Assembly (NCBI GenBank): GCA_023264815.1
Contig: JAHFUZ010000018.1
Coordinates: forward strand, 17,954-81,953
Direction: 5' to 3'
Length of the DNA: 64,000 bases
Origin: Arthrobacter sp.
Lineage (GTDB): Bacteria > Actinomycetota > Actinomycetes > Actinomycetales > Micrococcaceae
The position numbers and the translations under genes were made by a program. Below the pieces are notes generated by a model. It worked only from the letters and a program-made list of their open reading frames with translations, made no database searches and was not told the DNA's origin. Numbering within the stretch: the first letter of the stretch is position 1; each line of letters starts with the position of its first letter. Positions 18,514 to 27,011 of the stretch are shown here, piece after piece.

Positions 18514-19670
18514 TCCGCCAGCGGCCCCAGCCAGGCGTTCGCCACCGTATTGTGCGCCGATTCGTCATCTGAGGGGTGGAACATGCCGGCCAGCACATCC
18601 CGGTACAGGCGCTCAAGTTCGGAACCGCTGAAATATGATGAACCGCCACTGACCCTAATGGCCAGGTCCACCACGCGGCGTGCCGTTTCCGTCGCATGAA
18701 CCTTCAGGCCAACCAGCCGGGGGAACCACAGGGGCCCGTGCTCAGCGAGGGCGTCGACGTCACGGGTGACCGCCAGCAGATGCGGATAGAGGCTGTCCAT
18801 GGCCATTGCGGCCTCGGCCACCTTCCGGCGGATGTCCGGATCCTGTGCGTAGCTCCTGCCGGCGTTCTTGAACGACGTCCGCCTCTTGACGGCCTCCACG
18901 CCCAGGACCAGGGCACGCTCGCCGATTCCCGTGTACACGGCGGCGAGCAGTGACTCAAAACAGGCAAAGATGGCGAAAATCAGCGGGTCTGCGTTCGGAC
19001 CCACCGGCAGTTTCCGGAAGATCCGGTCCGGCCCTACCTCGACGCCGTCCAGGACCGTTGTGTTGGACTGGCTCGCCCGCATGCCCAGGGTGTCCCAGTC
19101 GTCCAGGATGGCGTAGTCCGGCGTGTCCCGCCCGATGAATCCGTGGACCAGCTCACCCTCCCCCGCCCTGGCGTGCGCGTCCTTGCCGAAAATGCCCAGC
19201 CTGGTCCATGCCGGTGACAGGCTGGTGAAGATCTTCGTGCCGGTGAAGCTGTACCCGCCGCCTGGCAGCGGAGTGGCTGCCGTTGTCGAGTCAAAGAGCA
19301 CGGCATCGTTTCCGGCCTCGGAATTGCCGAAGGCAAAGATCTCGCCCCGGGCGGCTTCCTGGAGGACGAACTCAAGTGAGGCGTCGCCCCTGGCAGCCAG
19401 GACGTGTGCGACGCCGGTCCAGACCAGGTGCATGTTGATGGCCAGGGCTGTGGCCGGGGCCGCCGTTGCCAGCCGCCGTTGGCACTGCGCCGCCGTTTCA
19501 AGGCCCAGCCCCATGCCGCCGTCGGACGCCGGCACAAAGAGTTTGAGGTAGCCGGCGGCGGCCAGCTCCTCAAGGTCTTCAAAGAAGAACGTGTTGTCCC
19601 GGTCATATCCCGCGGCCCGGCCGCGGATGGACTCGAGCAGCGCCTCGGGGAGGATGTTCTCCGGAGTCAT
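18510..19670 (-). CDS. Acyl-CoA dehydrogenase family protein
   Basis: Flavin-dependent acyl-CoA dehydrogenase-like protein of 386 residues. The N-terminal helical domain, the beta domain (IFAFGNSEAGNDAV, FTGTKIFTSLSPAWTRLGIF) and the C-terminal helical domain (FKNAGRSYAQDPDIRRKVAE; RVSGGSSYFSGSELERLYRD) are in family order. The catalytic base cannot be assigned with confidence; the sequence resembles the branch that includes flavin monooxygenase-like dehydrogenases rather than classic fatty acyl-CoA enzymes. It lies 12 nt downstream of the M20 peptidase and is probably co-transcribed. Substrate unknown. Confidence 0.85.
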   Translation of the reverse strand: MTPENILPEALLESIRGRAAGYDRDNTFFFEDLEELAAAGYLKLFVPASDGGMGLGLETAAQCQRRLATAAPATALAINMHLVWTGVAHVLAARGDASLEFVLQEAARGEIFAFGNSEAGNDAVLFDSTTAATPLPGGGYSFTGTKIFTSLSPAWTRLGIFGKDAHARAGEGELVHGFIGRDTPDYAILDDWDTLGMRASQSNTTVLDGVEVGPDRIFRKLPVGPNADPLIFAIFACFESLLAAVYTGIGERALVLGVEAVKRRTSFKNAGRSYAQDPDIRRKVAEAAMAMDSLYPHLLAVTRDVDALAEHGPLWFPRLVGLKVHATETARRVVDLAIRVSGGSSYFSGSELERLYRDVLAGMFHPSDDESAHNTVANAWLGPLAD

Positions 19671-19682
19671 GGTCCGCGCGGC

Positions 19683-20987
19683 CTAATAGTTGGTGAGGAG
19701 GGTGTTGAGGACCCGGGCGCCGAACTTGAGGGAGTCCACGGGGACCCGCTCGTCCACGCCATGGAACATGCCGGTGAAATCAAGGTCGTCGGGCAGCATG
19801 AGGGGCGCGAAGCCATAGCCGGTGATGCCCAGCCTGCTCAGGGACTTGTTGTCCGTGCCGCCGGAGAGCGTGTACGGCAGGACCTTCGCCCCGGGATCCT
19901 CGGCGTGCAGCGCATCGATCATGGAGTCCACGAGGTTCCCTGCGAAAGGCACCTCCAGTGAGACATCGTTGTGCACGTAGCTCACCTCAACGCCGGTACC
20001 CGCAAGATCCCGCACAATTTCCAGTACCTGCTGCTCCTGGCCGGGAAGGGTGCGGCAGTCCACCAGGGCCTCAGCCGACTCAGGGATGACATTGTGCTTG
20101 TAACCACCCTTCAGGAGGGTGGGGTTGGTGGTGTTTTGGAGTGTGGCACCGACAAAGCGGGCCACTGTACCCAACTGGTCCAGCAGGCGGTCCGGGTTGT
20201 CCGGATCGAATTCAACGCCCGTGAGCTCCGTCACGCCGTCCAGGAACTGCCGAGTCGTGGGAGTCAGTTCGATAGGCCACTTGTATTCTCCGATCCGGGT
20301 TACCGCTCCAGCCAGCCGGGTGACCGCGTTGTCCGTGTTGATCTGAGAGCCGTGTCCGGCCCGTCCGTGGGCCACAAGGCGGAGCCACGAGATGCCCTTT
20401 TCCGCCGTCTGCAGGAGATAGGTGCGCTGGCCGCCGATGGTGGCTGAGAACCCGCCGACCTCCGAGATTGCTTCGGTTGCGCCTTCAAAGAGTTCCGGAC
20501 GCTTGTCCACCGCGTAGCGGGCGCCATATTGACCGCCGGCCTCTTCGTCGGCGAAGAAGGCAAAAATGATGTCGCGTTGGGGCTTGCGTCCCGACCTCGC
20601 CAGATCCCGCATGACAGAAAGGATCATGGCGTCCATGTCCTTCATGTCCACCGCTCCACGGCCCCAGATGAGTCCGTCCTTCAGTTCCGCGCCAAATGGG
20701 TCTACAGACCACTGCTCGCGCAGGGCGGGAACAACGTCCAAGTGCCCGTGCACCACCAGCGCGCTGGCTGAGGGATCCCTGCCTGCCATCCGGGTCACCA
20801 CGCTGGCCCTGCCTGGCGCTGACTCGAAAATCTCTGCCGCCAGACCCACTTCCTCTATCAGCCCCGCCGTGTATTCGGCTGCGGCACGCTCGCCCGGTCC
20901 GGAACCGTCGCCGTAGTTGGAAGTGTCGATCCGGATGAGTTCCTGGCAGATCCGGACAACTTCATCTTCCGCACGGATTTCGGTCAT
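19683..20987 (-). CDS. M20/M25/M40 family metallohydrolase
   Basis: Di-zinc peptidase or deacylase of 434 residues, similar to the ArgE/DapE/ACY1/CPG2 group. The metal ligands are seen in VVHGHLDVVPA, GRGAVDMKDMDA and FAFFADEEAGGQYGARY; the dimerisation domain begins near ISWLRLVAHGRAGHGSQ, and the last ligand is the His in LDFTGMFHGVDERVP. The substrate is not readable from the sequence. ATG 20987 is used because GAGGAG lies six nt upstream; a frame opening at 21023 has no such site. Confidence 0.9.
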   Translation of the reverse strand: MTEIRAEDEVVRICQELIRIDTSNYGDGSGPGERAAAEYTAGLIEEVGLAAEIFESAPGRASVVTRMAGRDPSASALVVHGHLDVVPALREQWSVDPFGAELKDGLIWGRGAVDMKDMDAMILSVMRDLARSGRKPQRDIIFAFFADEEAGGQYGARYAVDKRPELFEGATEAISEVGGFSATIGGQRTYLLQTAEKGISWLRLVAHGRAGHGSQINTDNAVTRLAGAVTRIGEYKWPIELTPTTRQFLDGVTELTGVEFDPDNPDRLLDQLGTVARFVGATLQNTTNPTLLKGGYKHNVIPESAEALVDCRTLPGQEQQVLEIVRDLAGTGVEVSYVHNDVSLEVPFAGNLVDSMIDALHAEDPGAKVLPYTLSGGTDNKSLSRLGITGYGFAPLMLPDDLDFTGMFHGVDERVPVDSLKFGARVLNTLLTNY

Positions 20988-21068
20988 TGGGCTCTCCTCA
21001 TAATGGTGGGCGGCTGCTGGCAACCAAGGGCGGATTCGCGTGCCTTCAGCCTACCCATGGGACCCGAT

Positions 21069-21097
21069 TTCATGTTCCCGGAAAGTTCATGTAGAGT
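21069..21097 (+). promoter_or_regulatory. Probable tRNA-Leu promoter
   Basis: TTCATG (21069-21074) and TAGAGT (21092-21097) are spaced by 17 nt, a standard sigma-70-type layout. Transcription would begin near 21104, about 60 nt before the mature tRNA. No open reading frame lies between the M20 start and the tRNA. Confidence 0.5.
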
Positions 21098-21162
21098 CTT
21101 TCTCGCTGCTTCGGAGAAAAGCGAAACGCTGAAAGGCGGAAACGATCTCCGAATTACCACCT

Positions 21163-21245
21163 GCGCGGGTGGCGGAATGGCAGACGCGCTAGCTTGAGGT
21201 GCTAGTCCTCGAAAGGGGGTGGGGGTTCAAGTCCCCCTCCGCGCA
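21163..21245 (+). tRNA. tRNA-Leu(GAG)
   Basis: An 83-nt class-II tRNA. The acceptor stem pairs GCGCGGG with TCCGCGC, closing with a G-U pair, and the discriminator base is A. The anticodon arm is CTAGC-TTGAGGT-GCTAG, giving anticodon GAG for CUC and CUU. The long variable arm and the T arm (GGGGG-TTCAAGT-CCCCC) are both formed. CCA is not encoded. A strong terminator follows. Confidence 0.97.
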
Positions 21246-21253
21246 CAGATGGG

Positions 21254-21290
21254 AAAGCCCCTGGAATCCAAGGATTCCAGGGGCTTTTTT
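21254..21290 (+). terminator. Rho-independent terminator of tRNA-Leu
   Basis: A stem formed by AAAGCCCCTGGAATCC and its exact complement, with a very short AA-centred loop, is followed by six T residues. It starts nine nt after the tRNA. Confidence 0.9.
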
Positions 21291-21498
21291 CATAACATAT
21301 GTGCCCGCGGCAATGATGGGCGCAAAACAGCGCACCCACATCTGCCGCGCGCGAAGGGGAACTCCCCGAATGTGATATCCGTCTCGTGCCGGATTCGGCG
21401 CCACGGACAAATTTTTCCGCCAGCCTATTGGGGAATACCAGCTTGATGCTGTACGTTGCATACGCGACAGACGAACCAAAGAAAAGAGATACACCTAA

Positions 21499-21801
21499 GT
21501 GGCAACCGATTACGATGAACTTCGCTCCGACGTCAAGGAGTCGCAGGACAACTCGCTCGAGGCACTGCAGTCCGCTAACGCACCGGACGCCCGCAGCGTC
21601 GTCCTCGAGCTCGATGAGGCCGACGGACTGGATGGAGCCGGCGTCCCCGGAGGCGAATTCGTTGCCGAGGAACTCGTTGTGCAGGTTATCCCGCAGGCTG
21701 AAGACGAGTTCACTTGCTACTCCTGCTTCCTCGTCCGGCACCGCTCGCAGATTGCACGGCAGAAGGACGGCCACAGCTATTGCACGGACTGCGAAGGCTG
21801 A
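21499..21801 (+). CDS. DUF4193 family zinc-ribbon protein
   Basis: A 100-residue protein conserved across actinobacteria (DUF4193, the family of mycobacterial Rv2699c). The acidic N-terminal half (residues 1-70) precedes a C-terminal zinc ribbon with C73, C76, C95 and C98 (FTCYSCF and YCTDCEG). No enzymatic role is known; the ribbon suggests binding to RNA polymerase or nucleic acid, which is inference. The start is GTG 21499, with AAGAGA about ten nt upstream. A hairpin follows at 21860. The 208 nt between the tRNA terminator and this gene show no other feature I can support. Confidence 0.88.
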   Translation: MATDYDELRSDVKESQDNSLEALQSANAPDARSVVLELDEADGLDGAGVPGGEFVAEELVVQVIPQAEDEFTCYSCFLVRHRSQIARQKDGHSYCTDCEG

Positions 21802-21859
21802 GCCAGAGCACCGGAGAATTACCTGTGCCGGCTGAGCCCTTCGCCGCCGGCAGGAACAC

Positions 21860-21892
21860 AAGGCACGCCCACGCACCGTAGGCGTGCCTTTC
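21860..21892. terminator. Hairpin between DUF4193 gene and yqeY
   Basis: A 10-bp stem AAGGCACGCC / GGCGTGCCTT with an 11-nt loop, followed by TTCC, lies between convergent genes and probably ends both transcripts. Confidence 0.6.
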
Positions 21893-21912
21893 CTGTGCCT
21901 TGGCGAATGGTT

Positions 21913-22377
21913 TCAGGCCAAACGGCTGCGGACCATCTCGCTGACAGTCTTGCCGTCAAACCGGCCGGCTATTTTCGCCGTGACAGCCTTCATCACGGTA
22001 CCCAGCTGGCGTAGTCCCGGTTCCACGCCTTCGGAACGCAGGGCTGAAATTGCCTCATCCACGATCGCCCCGGCTTCCTCGGCCGTCAGTGGGCGGGGTA
22101 GGTATGCCTCGATGACTTCGGCCTCGGCGATCTCGGCAGCGGCCCGCACAGCCTCGCCGGCTTCGGTGTAGATTTTTGCCGTGTCGCGCCGCTTGGCGGC
22201 CTCCTTCTGCAGCAGCGAGGTCACTTGGGAGTCATCCAGCTCAACGGGCGCCTTCCCCGACTTTTCCCGGGTTTCGATTTCGCCCAGGATATTGCGCACC
22301 GTGGTCAGGGCAATTTTGTTCCGCTCCTTCGTGTGCGCCACAACGTCTGCGTGCAGGCGTTCTTTCAAGCTGCTCAT
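21913..22377 (-). CDS. GatB/YqeY domain protein
   Basis: A 154-residue YqeY-type protein, sharing the C-terminal helical domain of the GatB amidotransferase subunit, which binds tRNA. It starts MSSLKERLHADVVAHTKERN; ETREKSGKAPVELDD, LLQKEAAKRRDTAKIY and the C-terminal LGTVMKAVTAKIAGRFDGK motif with VSEMVRSRLA are typical. The precise role is unresolved in the family. ATG 22377 has GAGGAG four nt upstream. Confidence 0.9.
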   Translation of the reverse strand: MSSLKERLHADVVAHTKERNKIALTTVRNILGEIETREKSGKAPVELDDSQVTSLLQKEAAKRRDTAKIYTEAGEAVRAAAEIAEAEVIEAYLPRPLTAEEAGAIVDEAISALRSEGVEPGLRQLGTVMKAVTAKIAGRFDGKTVSEMVRSRLA

Positions 22378-22452
22378 GGTGCTCCTCATTTCGTTCAGCG
22401 CCTGCGACAGGCAGGACAATGCTTGACCATTCCTCTAGTACCGTAGAGGCCT

Positions 22453-22491
22453 ATGGCTGACAATAACCACTCCCTTTCCCGCCGGGACTGA
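22453..22491 (+). CDS. Candidate 12-codon leader ORF before M50 protease
   Basis: ATG to TGA encodes MADNNHSLSRRD. TACCGT lies eight nt before the ATG, so it could be translated from a leaderless mRNA. Its stop is followed by two nt and then the GTG of the M50 gene (TGA-TA-GTG), which would allow coupled reinitiation. Too short for any homology claim. Confidence 0.4.
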   Translation: MADNNHSLSRRD

Positions 22492-22493
22492 TA

Positions 22494-23231
22494 GTGCCTC
22501 CCGAGCAACTGTGGCACCGCATCATGGAGGTGTTCAGCAGGGCGGCCGCCCCGCAGGTCACACTGATCGAACTGGTGACGGTCCTGATCCTCGCAACCGC
22601 CCTCTCCATCCCCCGGGCCACATGGAAGTATTTCGGACTCCTCGCCACCGCCACCCACGAACTGGGGCACGCCTTTGCCGCTGTGAGCAGCGGGCAACGC
22701 CTGGGCGGAATCAAGCTGAGGCTGGACCATTCCGGCACCACAACCAGTTACAGCAGGGGACGGCTTGCGGCCGTGTGGTCCGGTTTCTGGGGATACCCGG
22801 TTCCGGCCATGACAGGCGCCGCCCTGGTCATCTCCGGCTTTGGCGGGTGGGGTCCGGCCGCCCTGGCCATCGGGACGCTCATCCTTGGGGCTTCGCTGCT
22901 CTTCATCAGGAACATCGCAGGGGTCCTCATCACCTTGGCCGCTGTGGCCGCCGGTGTGCTGTTGGTCATGTTCGTCCCGCAGGCCTTTACCGGCCACGTG
23001 GCCATCGGCCTGGGTATGGCTTTCCTGGTGGCAGCAGTCAGGGACCTCGCCAAACTGGCCAATGTCCACCTCCGGCGCCGGGACCGGCTCGCCAGTTCAG
23101 ACGCCTACATCCTCTACCGTGCAACGTCCGTCCCGTCCGGCATTTGGATCGCCCTCTTCGTCGCCGTCGTTGCCGGATGCTGGTTTGTGGCCTGGCAACC
23201 CATATCCACGATTCTGGCTGCAAGCGCCTAG
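22494..23231 (+). CDS. M50 family membrane metallopeptidase
   Basis: A compact membrane protease of 245 residues. The zinc motif HELGH lies in LLATATHELGHAFAAV at about residue 55. Six membrane helices can be seen, including LIELVTVLILATALS, AMTGAALVISGFG, ALAIGTLILGASLLF, VLITLAAVAAGVLLVMF and WIALFVAVVAGCWFVAW. It is shorter than classic site-2 proteases and lacks a PDZ or CBS domain; a typical second motif NxxPxxPLDGG is not obvious, so the third zinc ligand is uncertain. The start GTG 22494 has only a weak GGGA upstream; a leader ORF precedes it. Confidence 0.8.
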   Translation: MPPEQLWHRIMEVFSRAAAPQVTLIELVTVLILATALSIPRATWKYFGLLATATHELGHAFAAVSSGQRLGGIKLRLDHSGTTTSYSRGRLAAVWSGFWGYPVPAMTGAALVISGFGGWGPAALAIGTLILGASLLFIRNIAGVLITLAAVAAGVLLVMFVPQAFTGHVAIGLGMAFLVAAVRDLAKLANVHLRRRDRLASSDAYILYRATSVPSGIWIALFVAVVAGCWFVAWQPISTILAASA

Positions 23232-23241
23232 GCTTGTCCGC

Positions 23242-24384
23242 ATGAGCCAGGAACCAGCCGGCAACCAGCCTGCCGCCACCGCACCGTCCGCCGACAATGC
23301 CGAACTAACTCCGGACCACCGCAATGCGCACAGTACCAGGGGCGCCTACGTGACCGGTGGAGCGGAGTTCAACCGCGACACTAATTACATCGAGGACCGG
23401 ATCACGCGTAACGGTCATCCCGGTGGGAACGGCGAGCCGGGCTGGCCTGTTGAGGCCGGCCGTTACCGGCTGATCGCGGCGCGGGCGTGCCCGTGGGCCA
23501 ACCGGACGGTGATCGTGCGCCGGCTCCTGGGCCTTGAGGATGCCATCTCCCTCGGCCAGCCAGGACCTACCCACGATGCACGCTCCTGGACGTTTGATCT
23601 CGATCCTGGCGGGGTTGATCCGGTCCTTGGCATCGAGCGCATCCAGAGTGCATACTTCCGCCGCTTCCCTGACTACCCCCGCGGTATCACGGTGCCCGCC
23701 ATTGTTGACGTCCCCAGCGGCGCGGTAGTCACCAACAACTTTCCGCAGATCACGTTGGATTTTGCCACCGAATGGACGGACTTCCACCGGCAGGGAGCCC
23801 CGGATCTGTATCCGGCACACCTTCGAACGGAGATTGACGCCGTCAACAGGCGTGTGTTCACGGAGGTCAACAACGGTGTCTATCGCTGCGGGTTTGCAGG
23901 CTCCCAGGAGGCTTACAACTCGGCCTACTCCCGGCTGTGGACCGCGCTGGACTGGCTCGAGGAACGCCTTACGGGCCAGCGCTACCTCGTGGGTGACACC
24001 ATTACCGAGGCCGACGTCCGGTTATTCACCACCCTTGCCCGGTTCGACGCCGTCTACCACGGCCACTTCAAGTGCAACCGGCAGAAACTTAGCGAACTTC
24101 ACGCCCTCTGGGGGTACGCGCGTGACCTGTTCCAGACCCCTGGCTTCGGTGACACGATCGATTTCGTGCAGATCAAGCAGCACTATTACATCGTGCACGA
24201 AGACATTAACCCTACCGGGATCGTCCCGCAGGGCCCGGAGCTGTCCGGCTGGCTGGAGCCCCATGGCCGGGAATCGTTGGGCGGAAGACCATTCGGCGAC
24301 GGCACTCCCCCGGGTCCGGTGCGGCCAGGCGAGGAGGTCGCGCCGGGACATGGCGCTGCCGTCTCCATGGAAAGCGCCTTCTGA
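23242..24384 (+). CDS. Glutathionyl-hydroquinone reductase-like, GST family
   Basis: Thioredoxin-fold plus GST C-terminal helical protein of 380 residues, of the ECM4/YqjG type that reduces S-glutathionyl hydroquinones. The catalytic motif CPWA lies in IAARACPWANRTVIVRRLLGL near residue 84; the GST C-domain includes RYLVGDTITEADVRLFTTL and the conserved FVQIKQHYYIVHEDINPTG end. Actinobacteria make mycothiol (mshC is nearby), not glutathione, so a mycothiolyl substrate is likelier. ATG 23242 is chosen because TAGGCT, overlapping the M50 stop, lies seven nt upstream. Confidence 0.88.
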   Translation: MSQEPAGNQPAATAPSADNAELTPDHRNAHSTRGAYVTGGAEFNRDTNYIEDRITRNGHPGGNGEPGWPVEAGRYRLIAARACPWANRTVIVRRLLGLEDAISLGQPGPTHDARSWTFDLDPGGVDPVLGIERIQSAYFRRFPDYPRGITVPAIVDVPSGAVVTNNFPQITLDFATEWTDFHRQGAPDLYPAHLRTEIDAVNRRVFTEVNNGVYRCGFAGSQEAYNSAYSRLWTALDWLEERLTGQRYLVGDTITEADVRLFTTLARFDAVYHGHFKCNRQKLSELHALWGYARDLFQTPGFGDTIDFVQIKQHYYIVHEDINPTGIVPQGPELSGWLEPHGRESLGGRPFGDGTPPGPVRPGEEVAPGHGAAVSMESAF

Positions 24385-24402
24385 CCGGCTGGGCTAGAAA
24401 CT

Positions 24403-24955
24403 ATCGGCATCCTGATGGAGGAACTCTGCCGGCGGGCCACGGGGAGCAGCCTCCAGCACCTTTTCGACCGCCGTATCCGCACAACCTACGACGTCGATTT
24501 TTTTCCTCGGCCTTCCACCGGGGCAGGAGGCCCGGTACAGGGACGTGCTGTACGACGTTGACCCAGGCCAGCCTTGGCTGGATCCGCTCAGCATCGAGGG
24601 GCTCAATGGAAACGCTGCCGTGGGCTCCATCATGGAACTTCCCAACCAGCGGATCATCCGCGCCGCCGGCATGAGTGTCCGGCTGATGTCCGAGGAGCAG
24701 GTGTGGGGACTGGACCGCAGTTCCGGCCGTGATAACGCCTTCACGGTGGCGTTCATGAAGCCGCATCCGTCGCGGAATTTTGACAGCCACCAAACCTTCG
24801 GCCACGAGGGCGCAAACGCGGCACTGGGTTTCGCGGATCCCGCCTACGGGCTCAGCTTCGGCTACATTCCGCAGCGGGCTGAAGACGGGCGGACGCCGGG
24901 CAGGGCGCATCGGCTTGCGGCGGAGATCCGGAGGGCGGCTGCCGCCTTGTCGTAG
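24403..24955 (+). pseudogene. Truncated, frameshifted serine hydrolase (class C beta-lactamase family)
   Basis: The C-terminal part of a beta-lactamase-fold esterase. Similarity starts near IGILMEELCRRATGSSLQ, in the frame directly after the GST-like gene, and then jumps frame at a run of seven T (24498-24504), where six would keep the frame: before it the protein reads TTYDVDFF, after it FLGLPPGQEARYRDVLYDVD. The rest runs to TAG 24955 with the family's FGHEGANAALGFADPAYG block in place of the usual GHGGxGG. The N-terminal two-thirds, including the SxxK nucleophile, is missing, so no active enzyme can be made. Confidence 0.8.
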
Positions 24956-24981
24956 CGCACGCGGGCACCTAACGTGAGCGG

Positions 24982-26100
24982 ATGGGTGATATTCACGTAC
25001 TGCGGGCTGCCCGGCAGTCCAGGGGGTCCCGCCTCCTGAAGAATGCGGTGGCCGGCGTGGCCAGCGCCTTCACTCTCCAGCGCCTGGTTCTGGCAGCCAA
25101 GGCAGCCCTAGCGGCCGGCCTGGCCTTTGCCGTTGCTCCCCTCATGCCGGGGTCCGCGGCAGATTATCCCTACTACGCCCCCTTGGGCGCGCTGGTCTCC
25201 ATGTACCACAACGTCGCCGGATCCGTCCGGCAGGGAATCCAGGCCCTGGCAGGCCTTGCCCTGGGCATCGGCCTTGCCTTCGCACTGGTCAGCATCAGTG
25301 ATCCTTCACCGCTGGCCGTTGCCATGTTTATGGGGATCGGGATCCTGCTCGGCGGACTACCCAGGATTGGTTCGGGAAGTGACTGGATCCCGACGGCGGC
25401 GCTGCTCGTACTGCTGGTGGGCGGGAGCAACCCGGACGACTTTTCCTTCGGTTACCTGATTCAGATGGGAGCCGGCGTCGGGATCGGGATTGCCGTAAAC
25501 TTCTTGGTCTTCCCGCCGCTGCACTTCAGTGCGGCGGCCAGCAGCCTGGCGGACCTCCGGCTGGCTTTGGGCGGGCAGCTGGCTGACATGGGTGCCGCCC
25601 TGACGGAAAAGTGGCCACCGGTGCATGAGGACTGGTCGCGCCGGTCTGAGGAATTGGCGGTCGCGGCCCGGACGGTCCGCCATCTTGTCGAGGAGGCGGA
25701 CGCAAGCCGGCGGGCCAATCCCCGGAGCAAGCTGCATCCCCGGGATGTGGACCTTGACTACCGGAACCTTCGTGATCTTGAGCGGGTCACTTTCCACATC
25801 CAGGACATGACCGAAGTGCTTTCGGACGTCATCTGGGCGGAGGACGTCCCGTACATGGTGCCACTCCGGGACAGCGAACCGCTGGCAGCCGCCCTGAACG
25901 CCACGGGCGAGCTGGTGGCTTCATTCCATGACAGTGACGAACCAGCGCAGCGGCGGCTGGTAGCAGCGGCCAATTCGGCGGTGGAAGCCTGTATGGCCGC
26001 CGACTCCCGGTTGATCCGGGAGGACGCCGGCGTGGCCGCGTCCGAGTCCATCCTCCTGAGCCTGCACCGCATTCTCAGAGCTGTACGCCCGGCGTCCTAG
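24982..26100 (+). CDS. FUSC family membrane protein, aromatic-acid-exporter-like
   Basis: A 372-residue inner-membrane protein of the fusaric-acid-resistance-like superfamily. The N-terminal half has about six helices (LVLAAKAALAAGLAFAVAPL, ALAGLALGIGLAFALVSIS, LAVAMFMGIGILLGGL, IPTAALLVLLVGG, MGAGVGIGIAVNFLVFP). The C-terminal half (about 190-372) is soluble and helical. The substrate is unknown. TAACGT lies six nt before the ATG, so the start looks leaderless. Its stop codon shares CTAG with the stop of the convergent MaoC gene. Confidence 0.88.
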   Translation: MGDIHVLRAARQSRGSRLLKNAVAGVASAFTLQRLVLAAKAALAAGLAFAVAPLMPGSAADYPYYAPLGALVSMYHNVAGSVRQGIQALAGLALGIGLAFALVSISDPSPLAVAMFMGIGILLGGLPRIGSGSDWIPTAALLVLLVGGSNPDDFSFGYLIQMGAGVGIGIAVNFLVFPPLHFSAAASSLADLRLALGGQLADMGAALTEKWPPVHEDWSRRSEELAVAARTVRHLVEEADASRRANPRSKLHPRDVDLDYRNLRDLERVTFHIQDMTEVLSDVIWAEDVPYMVPLRDSEPLAAALNATGELVASFHDSDEPAQRRLVAAANSAVEACMAADSRLIREDAGVAASESILLSLHRILRAVRPAS

Positions 26101-27011
26101 AACGGTGTCACAGAGCCGCTGAAATGCCTGCGGCCGGAACGCGGGTTCCACGCCACGTAGTTGGACCGCTGCCACCCCCCGCCAGGCCGCTCGTCAGTGG
26201 TGATCTCCAATGCCACCCGGCCCGGAAGAAATACGGGCGCCTCAAAGGTCACGTCCCAGCCAAACGTTTCGCCTTTCACCGGTCCTACGTCCGCGAGTGC
26301 CCTGGACGCCAGGTACATCCCGTGGGCGATGGATCGGCGCATCCCCAGCGCCTTGGCCGACAGGACGCTCAAGTGGATCGGGTTGAAGTCACCCGAGACG
26401 GCCGCGTACGCGCGCCCCGTGTCCACCCCCAGCTGCCAGACCGCCGTCGGGTCCGGGGGCCTGAAGTCGCCGTAACCGTGGCTGTTGGGTGAGGCCTTGT
26501 CAATGCCGGGCAGAAACACGCCCTTGGCAAGGTAGATGGAGCGGCCGGTCCACCGGATGTCCTGCGTCCCGGCGGCCCTGATCTCTGCGATGACGTCCAG
26601 CTGGGTTCCGGCCCGGTGTCCGCGAAGGTTCTCCACACGGGCCTCGATGTCGAGCAGATCCGAGAACAGCACCGGCGCACGCTGCTCCACGTAGTTGCTC
26701 AAATGGACCATGCCCAGAACGGGCAACGGGAAGTCGTCCCGGTTCATCACACTGATCGCAAGGGGGAAAGTGAGGGCGTGGAGGTAGCCGGCGGGCAGCG
26801 TGTCCCTGGCCGTCAGGCCGATGAGGTGCTGGTAGGCCGTGAGGTTCCCGACGTCGGCCCGCACTCCGCGGACTTCGTGGCCGATATCAGGCAGGGTTGA
26901 GCCACCGTGGGCCCCCAGCACGCGCCGGCGCGCGGCCTGGGCGGCAGCATTCATGTACAGCTTGGACAGTGAGGGCATCTCCCCCAGGATGAGCGGTTGC
27001 GCCGTAGTCAT
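26097..27011 (-). CDS. MaoC-like hotdog hydratase (HtdX type)
   Basis: Probable 3-hydroxyacyl-CoA/ACP dehydratase of 304 residues with two hotdog halves. The C-terminal half carries the hydratase motif in YAAVSGDFNPIHLSVLSAKALGM, with catalytic Asp and His, and RSIAHGMYLASRAL. The N-terminal half is degenerate. It forms an operon with the large FabG, whose stop overlaps this start (ATGA). The set matches mycobacterial htdX-fabG4-fadA2-fadE5 (Rv0241c-Rv0244c) in content, which points to chain-length-variable fatty acyl metabolism. Confidence 0.88.
   Translation of the reverse strand: MTTAQPLILGEMPSLSKLYMNAAAQAARRRVLGAHGGSTLPDIGHEVRGVRADVGNLTAYQHLIGLTARDTLPAGYLHALTFPLAISVMNRDDFPLPVLGMVHLSNYVEQRAPVLFSDLLDIEARVENLRGHRAGTQLDVIAEIRAAGTQDIRWTGRSIYLAKGVFLPGIDKASPNSHGYGDFRPPDPTAVWQLGVDTGRAYAAVSGDFNPIHLSVLSAKALGMRRSIAHGMYLASRALADVGPVKGETFGWDVTFEAPVFLPGRVALEITTDERPGGGWQRSNYVAWNPRSGRRHFSGSVTPF

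Noticed and set aside
21301..21498. Possible small RNA or riboswitch between tRNA-Leu and the DUF4193 gene
   Set aside because: No stable conserved fold, promoter pair or terminator could be pointed out there.
26097..26100. Shared CTAG as stop for two convergent genes
   Set aside because: FUSC and MaoC stops overlap, but such CTAG stop sharing is simple geometry and not a sign of function.
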